NCBI GenBank assembly: GCA_033853925.1
Contig: JAWOLC010000031.1
Span: forward strand, 1-26,581
Length of the DNA: 26,581 bases
Direction of reading: 5' to 3'
Origin: JANXPZ01 sp033853925
GTDB lineage: Bacteria > Eisenbacteria > RBG-16-71-46
Position 1 is the stretch's first letter; every line of letters begins with the position of its first letter. Positions 1 to 8,264 of the stretch are shown in pieces. The position numbers were made by a program, and so were the translations under genes. The notes beneath the pieces are model-generated. The model had not been told where the DNA came from. It saw only the letters and a program-made list of their open reading frames with translations, and did no database searches.

Positions 1-184
1 TCCGGCCCGGGCCGGAGCCGCCGGGTGCGGCGTGACGCGGGGGAGGAGGCCCGTTCCAGGGGCGCGACAATTCTAGCGGCCTCGGCCTTGTCGTCGCCAG
101 AGGATTCTCGTCCCCCGGCTGCCCCCCTTTCCGGCACGACCATTGCGATACCGCCACCGCGACCGCCCCCGTGAGGAGGAGCCC

Positions 185-1861
185 GTGCTCCGTGGGGGCC
201 ATCGCGGCGCCGCCCTGGCGCTTGCTGTCGCCGGCGTGCTCACGGCCTCGCCCTGCGCCGGGGCCGCGACCTGCGCCCCGGCGGCGCACCCGCTCGTCTC
301 CGAGGTCCTGTACGACGCCGTCGGCGACGACTCGGGCTGCGAGTTCCTCGAGTTCTTCAACCCGCACGATCACGCCCTGTCGCTCGCCGGCGCGCGCATC
401 GAGGCAGGCGACGGCTCGGGCCCGGGCCGCTGGACGCTTCGCTGGACCGGCAACGCCGGTGACAGCGTGCCCACCCATGGCCGATTCGTCGTGGGCGGCG
501 CCAAGGTCCAGCCCCCGCCGCAGGCGCTCGTCACCCTGGACCTGCAGAACGGCCCCGACGCCGTGCGCGTGGTCTGGCCGGACGGGGCGGTGGAGGTGGT
601 GGGCTACGGAGCGCTGGAGTTCCCCGAGTACGCCTGCGGAGCGCCCGCGGTGGACGTGATGGCGGGGCAATCCCTGGCGCGAGTCCCCGACGACTCGGAC
701 CGCGGCAGCAACGCTCTCGACTTCAAGGCCTCGGTGCCTTCGCCCGGAAGGCCGAACCAGCCGGCCCGCGACCTGGCCATCGTTCCCGGCTCGCTCGCCA
801 CGCTCCCCGAGCAGCCCGAGCCGGGCTCGCCGGCGCGAGTCGTGTGCCTGGTGGAGAACCGCGGCGCCGGGCCCGTGGCGAGCGGCGAGGCGGAGATCGC
901 GGCCGTGACGATCCCGCACGCGGGCGGCACCCTCTTCTCGCGCCCTCTGGCGGCGGCGCTCTCGCCGGGCGATACCGCCGCCTTCGGTGAGGAGGTGAGC
1001 CTCGCCGCGGGCAAGTGGCTCCTGCGGCTGACCGTCACCCTGCCCGGTGACGAGCGCCGGGAGAACGATGCTGACTCGCTCCCCGTGCGCGCAGGGCCGG
1101 GACCACTGGAGCTGACCGAGATCCAGTTCCATCCCGCCAGGGGTGAAGGCGAGTGGGTCGAGGTGAGGAACCGCTCCGCCGCTCCGCTCGACCTCGCCGC
1201 GTTCACCGTCTCCGACCGGGGAAGCGCGCGCGGCCTGCTCGATGGGGGCGGTGGCGCGCTCGCGCCCGAGAGCCTCGCCATCCTCGCGCAGGATCGCGAG
1301 GCGCTGCGCGCGGCCTTCGCGGGGCTCGATCCGAACCGGATCTGGCAGGCGCGGCCGTGGTCGAGCCTCAACAACTCGGACGACACGACGGGGGTGGCCG
1401 ATCTCGTGGTGCTGCGCGAGAGCGACGGCACGCTCTGCCAGAGGGTGGCCTATTCGGCGGCGGGCGTGCCCGTGGGCACGCCCCTCGAGTGGCGCGACGG
1501 CGGCTGGTGGCCGGCCTCCGAGCCGGCCGGCACGCCCCTCTCGCCGCCGCGGCTCTGGCCCGCGCTGGCGCGGCGCTTCGAGTGCCTGCCGCGCCGCGTG
1601 CCTGCGGGCGGGACCGCGCGCCTCGCCTGGGATCTGCCCTGGCCGCGGGCGCGCGTGTCCCTCGATCTCTACGATCTGGCGGGCCGAAAGGTCGCGCGCC
1701 CGCTCGAGGAGATCGAAGTGCCGCCGCGCGGCGAGCGCACCTGGTCGGCCGCGGACGTTCCCCCGGGAGTCTATGTCGCCCTGGCGCGCGGGCGTCCCGA
1801 TGGGAGCGGCGAGCCGATCGTCGAGAGCCGCGCGCTCCGCATCGAAGGCGGCGCGCGATGA
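185..1861 (+). CDS. Exported protein with two lamin-tail domains and a C-terminal FlgD/secretion-tail-like Ig fold
   Basis: The protein has 558 residues from a GTG start. I prefer this GTG over the in-frame TTG at 143 because AGGAGG (174-179) sits 5 nt upstream, and translation from it begins with a compact signal peptide (hydrophobic residues 9-22, cleavage near ASPCAGA). In order I see a lamin-tail-like (LTD) domain at about 36-190 (LVSEVLYDAV, EFLEFFNP, DLAGxxI-type strands), a CARDB-like beta region at about 195-303, a second LTD at about 307-440 (LTEIQFHP, EWVEVRNRS, LDLAAFTVSD), and a C-terminal Ig-like module at about 465-553 with LDLYDLAGRKV and GVYVALARG, as in FlgD_ig/Por-secretion tails. 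LTD domains are extracellular beta-sandwich modules in bacteria, and the ligand here is unknown. The gene is coupled to the next one, whose start lies 13 nt past this stop. A role at the cell surface or in secreted material is inference. Confidence 0.8.
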   Translation: MLRGGHRGAALALAVAGVLTASPCAGAATCAPAAHPLVSEVLYDAVGDDSGCEFLEFFNPHDHALSLAGARIEAGDGSGPGRWTLRWTGNAGDSVPTHGRFVVGGAKVQPPPQALVTLDLQNGPDAVRVVWPDGAVEVVGYGALEFPEYACGAPAVDVMAGQSLARVPDDSDRGSNALDFKASVPSPGRPNQPARDLAIVPGSLATLPEQPEPGSPARVVCLVENRGAGPVASGEAEIAAVTIPHAGGTLFSRPLAAALSPGDTAAFGEEVSLAAGKWLLRLTVTLPGDERRENDADSLPVRAGPGPLELTEIQFHPARGEGEWVEVRNRSAAPLDLAAFTVSDRGSARGLLDGGGGALAPESLAILAQDREALRAAFAGLDPNRIWQARPWSSLNNSDDTTGVADLVVLRESDGTLCQRVAYSAAGVPVGTPLEWRDGGWWPASEPAGTPLSPPRLWPALARRFECLPRRVPAGGTARLAWDLPWPRARVSLDLYDLAGRKVARPLEEIEVPPRGERTWSAADVPPGVYVALARGRPDGSGEPIVESRALRIEGGAR

Positions 1862-1874
1862 GAGGGAGCGGCCG

Positions 1875-2696
1875 ATGAGGGGCGGCCGCGCGCTGCCGCT
1901 CGCGCTGATCCTCGGCGCCTCCGCCGCCGGCGCCCAGGACTTCGACTCCGCGGCGCTGCCGGGACCGGCGGACTCGCCCTGCGCCTTCATCGAGCGGGGC
2001 CTCCCGCCGCTTCCCGCGACGGGCGTGGAGGCCAGCTTCACGCGCTGGTGGGGCCTGCCGGGCCTCGAGACCCGCGCCATCGCCGGCATGGCGTCCTTGC
2101 GCTCGCTGCGCGTCGCCGCGGGCTGGTCGCAGACCGGGGAGCCGGACATCGGTTGGAACGCGGCGGGGCTCGCGCTGGGAGTCACTCGCGCAGGCGGCGG
2201 CGCGGGCCTCAGGCTCGTGGCCCGCCGGGATCGACTGGTCGAGCCGGGCACCGAGGCGGCGATGAGGCTCGAGGCTCGGGCGGGGCTCGAGGCGGGCGGC
2301 GGGGCCTGGCTGGAGCCCGCCCGCGGCGTGAGGGTCTGGGCGTTCGTTCCGCAGGCCTGGGCCGGAGGCACGGCGCCGCCCCTGGACCGGCCGCTCGAGA
2401 TCGGGGTGAGCTGCAGCGTCGATAGGGCGGGGGAGCGCGACGGTCTACTGCTCTGGCTCACGCGCGGGTCGCCGTCGGGCGACTCCCCCGCCGACCATGT
2501 GGCGGGCGCGGCCCTTCGCTCGGGGCCGATCACCACCTGGGGGCACGTGCGGGATCGGCCGCTGCGCGGCGGCATCGGCCTGGCCGCGCGGGCGCGTTGG
2601 CTGACCGTGGGCGCCGCGGTCGAGAGCCATCCCGACCTGGGCGAGACGGTGCGGCTCTCGCTCGAGATCCTGCCGCCGCGACCCGGGCCGTCGTGA
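1875..2696 (+). CDS. Exported hypothetical protein, probable small beta-barrel
   Basis: The protein has 273 residues. The ATG at 1875 is preceded by a purine-rich AGAGGGAG (1861-1868) and lies 13 nt after the upstream stop. A signal peptide is evident (RGGRALPLALILGASAAGAQ, cleavage near residue 20). The mature part is rich in Gly, Ala, Arg and Leu, with strand-like alternation of polar and hydrophobic residues (for example SLRVAAGWSQ, AGLRLVARRD, GVRVWAFVPQAW, RLSLEIL), which resembles an outer-membrane or periplasmic beta-barrel. I recognise no named family. It overlaps the next gene in a GTGA junction, so the two are very probably co-translated. The barrel assignment is inference from the residue pattern. 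A soluble beta-sandwich is the alternative. Confidence 0.7.
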   Translation: MRGGRALPLALILGASAAGAQDFDSAALPGPADSPCAFIERGLPPLPATGVEASFTRWWGLPGLETRAIAGMASLRSLRVAAGWSQTGEPDIGWNAAGLALGVTRAGGGAGLRLVARRDRLVEPGTEAAMRLEARAGLEAGGGAWLEPARGVRVWAFVPQAWAGGTAPPLDRPLEIGVSCSVDRAGERDGLLLWLTRGSPSGDSPADHVAGAALRSGPITTWGHVRDRPLRGGIGLAARARWLTVGAAVESHPDLGETVRLSLEILPPRPGPS

Positions 2697-4120
2697 GGCT
2701 GACGGCTCGGGCCGCGATCCTCCTCCTGGCCGTCGCGTTCTCGCTCCCGGCCCCGGCGCGGGTCCGGGCTGCGGAGGCCGATTCGACGTCCGCGGGTGGC
2801 GGGGCGTCGGCGGCCGTCGGCGCCTTCGTGGAGCCGCCGCCGGAGGAGACGGAGGGAGCCGACTACGATGTCGAGCCCGCAGACTCCCTGAGCGAGGGCT
2901 CCATCGAGCTGGGAGTCGGAGCTTCGGGAGCGGTGGGCTCGAAGCCCAGGCAGAGCCGACGCGTCCGCTTCAGCGATCGCAAGCTGGGCGGCTCCGTGCG
3001 CGAGGGACAGGGCGATCCGCTGGCCGGCGGCAACGTGGAGACGGAGACGCGCGCGGGCCGCATCGGCGTCGGCCGGCTCGCCCCTCGCTGGGGGCGCGGG
3101 CTCCTGCTGGGCTCCGTGCCCGAGCCCTGGGCGGTGGCGCCGAGCGACCGCGGCACGGGAGCCCCGGTTCGCGGCCGCAGCGGCCAGGGCGCCTGGTACC
3201 GCGCGGGCCGGGTCGGGGCGCTGGAGACGCTCTGCGGCCGCTTCCAGAAGCGGGATCTGGCCGGAGCCCGCGCCTGCGGCGGCGGGCTCGGCCTTGGTGT
3301 CCTCGGCGACCGCTGGGGCCACGCTCAGGCCAGCCTCAGCCTCGCTCGCGGCCGGGCCGAGCACGAGCTGGCCCTCGATCGCGGCGGTCGCTGGCGCGCG
3401 GAGGTGGCCATCCGCCACGCCCCGGGCCCGCTCGCCTTGACCACCTGGGCGCGGGGCGGGCACCCGGGCTTCCGCTCGCTGGCGGAGCCCCTGAGGAGCG
3501 GCCCCTCGCGGGTGCTGGGCATGGAACTTTCGGATGATGCCTCGTGGGGGCGAATCCGCGCGCTGGCTGCGCTCTGGCGCTTCCAGGCCGGGCGGAGCGG
3601 GGCGCGCGCCGCCCTTGAAGTGGAGCGGAGATTCCTTCAACATGGGTCGCTCGCCATGGGATTCGAGGAGCGGCACGGCGCGCATCGCGAGAGCGGCCGC
3701 GTCCCCGGGTTCCGTCAGGGTGGCTGGGGGGAGTGGCACGGGTCGGTGGCGGGAATGGCGCTGGCGCTTCGACACGAGGTGCTCGGCGCGCGGCGGCTCG
3801 GCCGGGCCGCGGTGCGCACGGTGACGGCGATGCGTCTCGAGATCGAGGGGCCGGCGGGGACGGGCATCGGGATCACGCACTCCACGTATCGCGTGCGATC
3901 CGGCGAGACCCTGTACCTGACGGAGACCGCGAGCGACCGGGTCGTCCTCCGAGCCGTTTCGGGCACGGGGCGACGCACGCGCGTGGAGGCGCGTGCTCCG
4001 GGGGCCGGGGGCAACATTCACGCGGCGCTCGATGTCCCGGTGGCGACGGGAGCGCGGACCGGCGCTACCCTTCGGCCGCAATGGACGCTGGAATGGACGA
4101 GACGCGCGCGGAGCCGCTGA
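2693..4120 (+). CDS. Exported hypothetical protein, probable outer-membrane beta-barrel
   Basis: The protein has 475 residues from GTG at 2693, which overlaps the preceding TGA. The reading frame stays open upstream, but only this start gives a signal peptide (RAAILLLAVAFSLPAPARVRA). After an acidic, Ser/Gly-rich linker (about 25-70) comes a region resembling the barrel domain of FCB-group helix-hairpin-helix envelope proteins: RLAPRWGRGLLLGS, then a GAPVRGRSGQGAWYRA-like segment, then repeated amphipathic strands. It ends in QWTLEW, the alternating-aromatic pattern of a last barrel strand. No helix-hairpin-helix motif is present. Function is unknown. Its place as third gene of a coupled unit suggests it works with the LTD protein and the smaller barrel. 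The fold is inference and coding potential is well supported. Confidence 0.65.
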   Translation: MRLTARAAILLLAVAFSLPAPARVRAAEADSTSAGGGASAAVGAFVEPPPEETEGADYDVEPADSLSEGSIELGVGASGAVGSKPRQSRRVRFSDRKLGGSVREGQGDPLAGGNVETETRAGRIGVGRLAPRWGRGLLLGSVPEPWAVAPSDRGTGAPVRGRSGQGAWYRAGRVGALETLCGRFQKRDLAGARACGGGLGLGVLGDRWGHAQASLSLARGRAEHELALDRGGRWRAEVAIRHAPGPLALTTWARGGHPGFRSLAEPLRSGPSRVLGMELSDDASWGRIRALAALWRFQAGRSGARAALEVERRFLQHGSLAMGFEERHGAHRESGRVPGFRQGGWGEWHGSVAGMALALRHEVLGARRLGRAAVRTVTAMRLEIEGPAGTGIGITHSTYRVRSGETLYLTETASDRVVLRAVSGTGRRTRVEARAPGAGGNIHAALDVPVATGARTGATLRPQWTLEWTRRARSR

Positions 4121-4150
4121 GCCGCGCCTGAGAGGAATCTGGAGGCAGCC

Positions 4151-5320
4151 ATGAAACTCGCCGCGAGCATGAGTCGTCTGGGGACCGAATCCGCCTTCGA
4201 AGTCCTGGCCCGGGCCAAGGCTCTCGAGGCGCAGGGGAAGAAGATCATCCACCTCGAGATCGGCGAGCCCGACTTCGACACGCCCAAGTACATCCGCGAC
4301 GCGGCGATCAAGGCCCTGGAAGAGGGCTGGACCCATTACGGCCCGTCGCCCGGGCTGCCCGAGTTCCGCAAGCTCATCGCGGAGATCTGGCGCGCCGAGC
4401 GCGGCATTCCCTGCGACTGGGAGAACGTGGTCGTCACCCCGGGCGGCAAGCCGATCATGTTCTATCTCCTGCTCTCCCTGCTGGAGCCGGGAGACGACGT
4501 CCTGCTGCCGAACCCGGCCTTCCCCATCTACGAGTCGGTGGTGGACTTCCTCGGCGCGCGGGCCGTCTACCTGCCGCTGCTCGAGGCCAACGAGTTCGAC
4601 CTCGACCTCAAGGACCTCGAGAGCAAGATCACCTCGCGCACCAAGCTCATGATCCTGAATTCGCCGCACAACCCGACGGGCGGCGTGCTCAGGCCCGAGA
4701 CCGTGGAGGGCATCGCCGCGCTGGCGCGCAAGCACGACATCATGGTGCTGTCGGACGAGATCTACGCGCGCGTGCTCTACGAGGGGAAGCACGTCTCCAT
4801 CGCCTCGCTGCCCGGCATGGCCGATCGCACCGTGGTGCTCGACGGCTTCTCGAAGACCTACGCGATGACCGGCTGGCGGCTGGGCTTCGGCATCATGCGC
4901 AAGGATCTCGCCGCCCACCTGGGCCGGCTGCAGACGAACGCCGTCTCCTGCACCGCCAGCTTCACGCAGCGCGCGGGCATGGCGGCCCTGAGTGGGCCGC
5001 AGACCGACGCCATGGCCATGGTCGAGGAATTCCGCCGCCGGCGCGACGCGATCGTGGCGGGGCTGAACGCGCTGCCGGGCGTCTCGTGTCTCAAGCCGCA
5101 CGGGGCGTTCTACGTCTTCCCCAACATCACGAAGACCGGCATGAAGAGCGCCGAGCTGGAGAAGCTGCTCATGGAGCAGGCGGGCGTGGCCTGCCTGGCG
5201 GGTACCGCCTTCGGCACCTACGGCGAGGGCTACCTGCGCTTCTCGTACGCGAACTCGCTCGAGAACATCAAGATGGCGCTGCAGAACATCAGCGACTTCC
5301 TGGCGGTGCGGGCCAAGTAG
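4151..5320 (+). CDS. Class I/II PLP-dependent aminotransferase (AspB type)
   Basis: A 389-residue fold-type I aminotransferase, the usual length for aspartate-type enzymes. The ATG follows GGAGG by 5 nt. Key PLP residues are visible: N174 in NSPHNPTGG, D202 in SDEIYARV, Schiff-base K235 in DGFSKTYAMTGWRLGF, and the substrate-carboxylate Arg R363 in YLRFSYANS. The N-terminal IGEPDFDTP and HYGPSPGLPEFR are typical of the Igamma aspartate/alanine/aromatic aminotransferases. It transfers amino groups between an amino acid and 2-oxoglutarate in the cytoplasm. The exact amino acid cannot be read from sequence. It lies 30 nt after the barrel gene, is probably not functionally linked to it, and is followed by a hairpin terminator. 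Confidence 0.93.
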   Translation: MKLAASMSRLGTESAFEVLARAKALEAQGKKIIHLEIGEPDFDTPKYIRDAAIKALEEGWTHYGPSPGLPEFRKLIAEIWRAERGIPCDWENVVVTPGGKPIMFYLLLSLLEPGDDVLLPNPAFPIYESVVDFLGARAVYLPLLEANEFDLDLKDLESKITSRTKLMILNSPHNPTGGVLRPETVEGIAALARKHDIMVLSDEIYARVLYEGKHVSIASLPGMADRTVVLDGFSKTYAMTGWRLGFGIMRKDLAAHLGRLQTNAVSCTASFTQRAGMAALSGPQTDAMAMVEEFRRRRDAIVAGLNALPGVSCLKPHGAFYVFPNITKTGMKSAELEKLLMEQAGVACLAGTAFGTYGEGYLRFSYANSLENIKMALQNISDFLAVRAK

Positions 5321-5359
5321 GCCGCGCTCGCGGCGGCGGGCGGGGCGGTCTCTCCTCGG

Positions 5360-5399
5360 GACGTGGGCGGCGGGCTGGGAATCACCCGCCGTCCACGTC
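5360..5399 (+). terminator. Hairpin terminator after the aminotransferase
   Basis: An inverted repeat with arms at 5360-5374 and 5385-5399 gives a 15-bp stem with one mismatch and a 10-nt loop, starting 40 nt after the aminotransferase stop. Only a weak T-containing tail (GTTC) follows, which is common in GC-rich genomes. The remaining 5400-5556 is GC-rich with no other feature that I can support. Confidence 0.55.
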
Positions 5400-5556
5400 G
5401 TTCACGGCGAGGTCGCCCGCGAGCGCAGGCCCGCCCCTTCCCCCCGCGCTCCTTCCCGCGCCCCGCGCCTGGCACGGCCGCTGCTCGGAGTCCCGGCGCG
5501 CGCTCCCTGGCGCGCCCTGACGCCGTCCCCGGCACTCGCCCCCGCGGGGCATCACC

Positions 5557-6186
5557 ATGCACCTGGCAGCCATGCTCGTCGCGATCGTCGTCGCCGTCCT
5601 CCCCCCGGCCCCGGTCCGAGTCCCATCGGAGCCGGGTCTCGTCCTCAACGAATTCGTGGCCGGGCCGGCCCGTGACTGGGACGGCAGCGGCGCCTTCTCC
5701 ACCCGTGACGACGAGTGGATCGAGGTCTTCAACGCGGGGACGGGGCCGCTCGACCTGGCGGGCTACCTGCTCACCGACGGGGATCGCCTGCCCCGCTACG
5801 CCTTCGCCGGCACGCTCGAGGCGGGCGCGCGGCGGCTGGTCTTCGGCAGGGATTCCTACGACTGGGAGAGGGCGAACGGCCTCCCTGCCTACGGGCTCTC
5901 GCTCTCCAACACCTCCGACACCGTGATGCTGTGGAAGGTCGCAGGGGCCGAGACCCTGCTCGTGGACTCCTACGCCTACAAGAGCCACGAGGCGGCCGCC
6001 GATCGCGCCGTGGGCCGCCTTCCCGACGGCGGCGGCTGGGCGCTTCTCGATGGGCTCAATCCCTACGTGGGCACGACCCCGCCGCAGGGCACCGGCTGCT
6101 CGCCCACGCCGGGGCTTCCCAACACGTGCGAGGAGACGCCCGTGAGCCCGGCGACCTGGGGCAAGCTGAAGGCTCTGTACCGCTGA
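5557..6186 (+). CDS. Exported lamin-tail-domain protein (single LTD)
   Basis: The protein has 209 residues. The N-terminus MHLAAMLVAIVVAVLPPAP is a short hydrophobic signal segment. Residues 28-170 form a single LTD domain: GLVLNEFVAGP, DDEWIEVFNAG, LDLAGYLLTDGD, GARRLVFG, then SLSNTSDTVMLW and a Tyr-rich DSYAYKS strand. A Thr/Pro linker (GTTPPQGTGCSPTPGLPNTC) leads to the C-terminal TWGKLKALYR, which may be a short conserved tail. No clear Shine-Dalgarno sequence precedes the ATG (gcggggcatcacc), so the start is less certain than the frame. The gene stands alone between two hairpins. Like the larger LTD protein at the left end, it is probably extracellular or periplasmic. Its ligand is unknown. 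Confidence 0.8.
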   Translation: MHLAAMLVAIVVAVLPPAPVRVPSEPGLVLNEFVAGPARDWDGSGAFSTRDDEWIEVFNAGTGPLDLAGYLLTDGDRLPRYAFAGTLEAGARRLVFGRDSYDWERANGLPAYGLSLSNTSDTVMLWKVAGAETLLVDSYAYKSHEAAADRAVGRLPDGGGWALLDGLNPYVGTTPPQGTGCSPTPGLPNTCEETPVSPATWGKLKALYR

Positions 6187-6205
6187 GCGGACCCGCGCAT
6201 CACAA

Positions 6206-6245
6206 GAGACCCGGCGCCGCCCGCTTCGGGAGGGCGCCGGGTCTC
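6206..6245 (+). terminator. Strong perfect 13-bp hairpin, probable terminator
   Basis: Arms gagacccggcgcc (6206-6218) and ggcgccgggtctc (6233-6245) are perfectly complementary, and the loop holds a nested CCCG/CGGG stem. It begins 20 nt after the LTD gene stop. There is no long T-run on the plus strand. On the minus strand TTGTG follows, so it may act in both directions. Confidence 0.6.
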
Positions 6246-6346
6246 CTGCGCGCCGGCGTTGACCTTCTCCTGACCCGTGGTCGCCCCCCGTGGCCGGAGT
6301 GGCTCGCGTCCGGGCGGCGCTCACGATCGTCCGATGGAGGCCGAGG

Positions 6347-7258
6347 TTGAATCCCGCCACCGCCCACGCCATCGAGGCCGTCGAGGCCCACCGCGCCGGC
6401 CGGCTGCTCTGGTCCGAGGCTCGACTGCGCGAGCAAGCCCTGGCCGTGCGCCGCGACATCGTGACCTTGCTCGTGCAATCCCAGACCGGCCACTCGGGCG
6501 GACCTCTCTCGGGCGCCGACTTCGGCACGGCTCTCTTCTTCCACGAGCTGAACGTGGATCCCGCCCGCCCGGACTGGCCGGAGCGGGACTTCTGGCACTT
6601 CTCGATCGGCCACGTGACGCCGCTCATCTACTCGCTGATGGCGGAGCGGGGCTACTTCCCGCTGCGCGACCTGATGAAGTTCCGGCGCTTCGACGGCCAC
6701 CTGCAGGGCCACCCCTCGCACCACGACACGCCGGGGATCGAGGTCTCCTCCGGTTCCCTCGGACAGGGCCTCTCCGTGTGCTGCGGCGTGGCTCTGGCCG
6801 CGCGCCTCGACGGCCACCCGCGCCGCGTCTACTGCGTCATGGGAGACGGGGAGCAGCAGGAGGGCCAGATCTGGGAGGCAGCGATGTTCGCCGGTCACCA
6901 GCGGCTGGACAACCTGTGCGGCATCGTGGACTACAACCGCAAGCAGATCGACGGAGACGTGGAGGACGTCTGCGGCGTGCGGCCCCTGGCCGACAAGTGG
7001 CGCGCCTTCCGCTGGAACGTGATCGAGATCGACGGCCATGACTTCGGCCAGATCCTCCGCGCCTTCGCGGCCGCGCGGGCGCACGTGGGGAAGCCCACCG
7101 TGATCCTCGCCCACACGATGATGGGCCGTGGCGTCTCCTTCATGGCCGACGACTACCGCTGGCACGGCAAGCCCCCCAAGCCGGCCGAGGGCGAGCAGGC
7201 GCTGCAGGAGCTGGGCACGAGCTTCGCCGAGTGGTCGGCCCGGCTGCTGGCGGGGTGA
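6347..7258 (+). CDS. Transketolase, N-terminal (TPP-binding) subunit
   Basis: The protein has 303 residues from a TTG start with GGAGG (6336-6340) 6 nt upstream. Longer GTG starts at 6290 and 6299 lack such a site. It matches the TPP-pyrophosphate-binding half of split transketolases: TGHSGGPLSGAD (47-58), SSGSLGQGLSV (134-144), the metal/TPP motif GDGEQQEGQIWEAAM (from 166) with N197 in DYNRKQ, and the C-terminal HGKPP. With the next gene it would form an alpha2beta2 enzyme moving two-carbon ketol units between sugar phosphates in the non-oxidative pentose-phosphate pathway. The usual LSKGH motif reads FSIGH here. Split transketolases also occur in related ketol-transfer pathways, so the exact substrate is not certain. 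Confidence 0.93.
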   Translation: MNPATAHAIEAVEAHRAGRLLWSEARLREQALAVRRDIVTLLVQSQTGHSGGPLSGADFGTALFFHELNVDPARPDWPERDFWHFSIGHVTPLIYSLMAERGYFPLRDLMKFRRFDGHLQGHPSHHDTPGIEVSSGSLGQGLSVCCGVALAARLDGHPRRVYCVMGDGEQQEGQIWEAAMFAGHQRLDNLCGIVDYNRKQIDGDVEDVCGVRPLADKWRAFRWNVIEIDGHDFGQILRAFAAARAHVGKPTVILAHTMMGRGVSFMADDYRWHGKPPKPAEGEQALQELGTSFAEWSARLLAG

Positions 7259-7262
7259 GCCG

Positions 7263-8237
7263 ATGAGCGCGACGATCACCCTGCCCGCGCAGGTCGAGAA
7301 GAAGAAGACCCGCGAGGGCTTCGGCCGCGCGCTCGTGGCCCTGGGCGAGCAGGACCCGCGCGTCGTGGTGCTGGTCGGCGACCTCACCGAGTCCACGATG
7401 GTGAGCTTCTTCGCGGAGCGCTTCCCCGAGCGCTTCATCGAGGTGGGCGTCGCCGAGCAGAACATGATGGGCATCGCCGCCGGCCTGGCGGCGGCGGGCA
7501 AGATCCCCTTCCTCGCCACCTACGGCGCCTTCGCCTCCTGCCGCGCGGCGGACCAGCTGCGCGTGACCGTGGCCTACACGAACCTGAACGTGAAGATCGG
7601 GGGCGCCCACGGCGGCATCTCCGTGGGCCCGGACGGCGCCACGCATCAGGCGATGGAGGAGATCAGCATCGTTCGCTCGATTCCCAATCTGAGCCTGATC
7701 GTGCCCTGCGACTACTGGGAGACCTACAAGGCCACGCTCGCCGCGGCGCGGCACACGGGTCCCGTCTACATCCGCTTCGGGCGCGAGGACGTGCCCGTGG
7801 TGACGGAGGAAGCGACCCCCTTCACCTTCGGCAGGGGAGAGGTCTTCGCCGAGGGCCGCGACCTCACGATCATCGCCTGCGGGGTGATGGTGTACGAGGC
7901 GCTGCGCGCGCGCGAAGCCCTGCTCGAGCGCGGGATCACGGCGCGCGTCGTGGACCTCCACACGGTGAAGCCGCTGGATCGCCTGCTCATCGAGCGCTGC
8001 GCCTGGGAGACGGGCGCGATCGTCACCGCGGAGGAGCACCAGGTGAACGGCGGCCTGGGCGGGGCGGTGGCCGAAGCCGTGGTGCGCGCGCACCCCGTGC
8101 CCATGGAGTTCGTAGCGGTGATGGACCGCTTCGGCCAATCGGGGAAGCCCGAGGAGCTGATGGAGGCCTTCGGCCTCAAGGCCCGGCACATCGTGGCCGC
8201 GGCCGAGCGGGTGCTGGAGCGGAAGACGCGGCCGTAG
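7263..8237 (+). CDS. Transketolase, C-terminal (pyrimidine-binding) subunit
   Basis: The protein has 324 residues, and its ATG lies 4 nt after the stop of the N-terminal subunit, so the pair is co-transcribed and probably coupled. The Glu that activates TPP is E65 in GVAEQNMMGIAAGLA. GGAHGGISVGPDGATHQAMEE carries the substrate-side residues, and PVYIRFGRED plus the C-terminal EEHQVNGGLGGAV belong to the transketolase C domain. The split arrangement is common in archaea and many bacteria. No other pentose-phosphate gene lies beside it. The gene is followed by the direct-repeat block. Confidence 0.94.
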   Translation: MSATITLPAQVEKKKTREGFGRALVALGEQDPRVVVLVGDLTESTMVSFFAERFPERFIEVGVAEQNMMGIAAGLAAAGKIPFLATYGAFASCRAADQLRVTVAYTNLNVKIGGAHGGISVGPDGATHQAMEEISIVRSIPNLSLIVPCDYWETYKATLAAARHTGPVYIRFGREDVPVVTEEATPFTFGRGEVFAEGRDLTIIACGVMVYEALRAREALLERGITARVVDLHTVKPLDRLLIERCAWETGAIVTAEEHQVNGGLGGAVAEAVVRAHPVPMEFVAVMDRFGQSGKPEELMEAFGLKARHIVAAAERVLERKTRP

Positions 8238-8264
8238 CGGGGGCGCCCGGGCAAGCTCTCCTCG

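Noticed and set aside
78..110. A possible minus-strand promoter (TAGAAT with TGGCGA 18 bp upstream) for a gene left of the window
   Set aside because: The -35 match is poor, and the putative gene lies outside the window. Positions 1-184 otherwise show no supportable gene.
1115..1121. A lipoprotein interpretation of the first protein (Cys in TASPC near the signal-peptide end)
   Set aside because: Proline directly before the Cys does not fit a lipobox. A standard signal peptidase I site (CAGA) is more likely.
1242..1874. An upstream in-frame extension of the second gene
   Set aside because: It lies entirely inside the double-LTD gene and is Arg/Ser-rich. A signal peptide begins at ATG 1875.
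6259..6290. A TTGACC box as a possible -35 for transketolase
   Set aside because: There is no acceptable -10 at 16-19 bp, only C/G-rich sequence.
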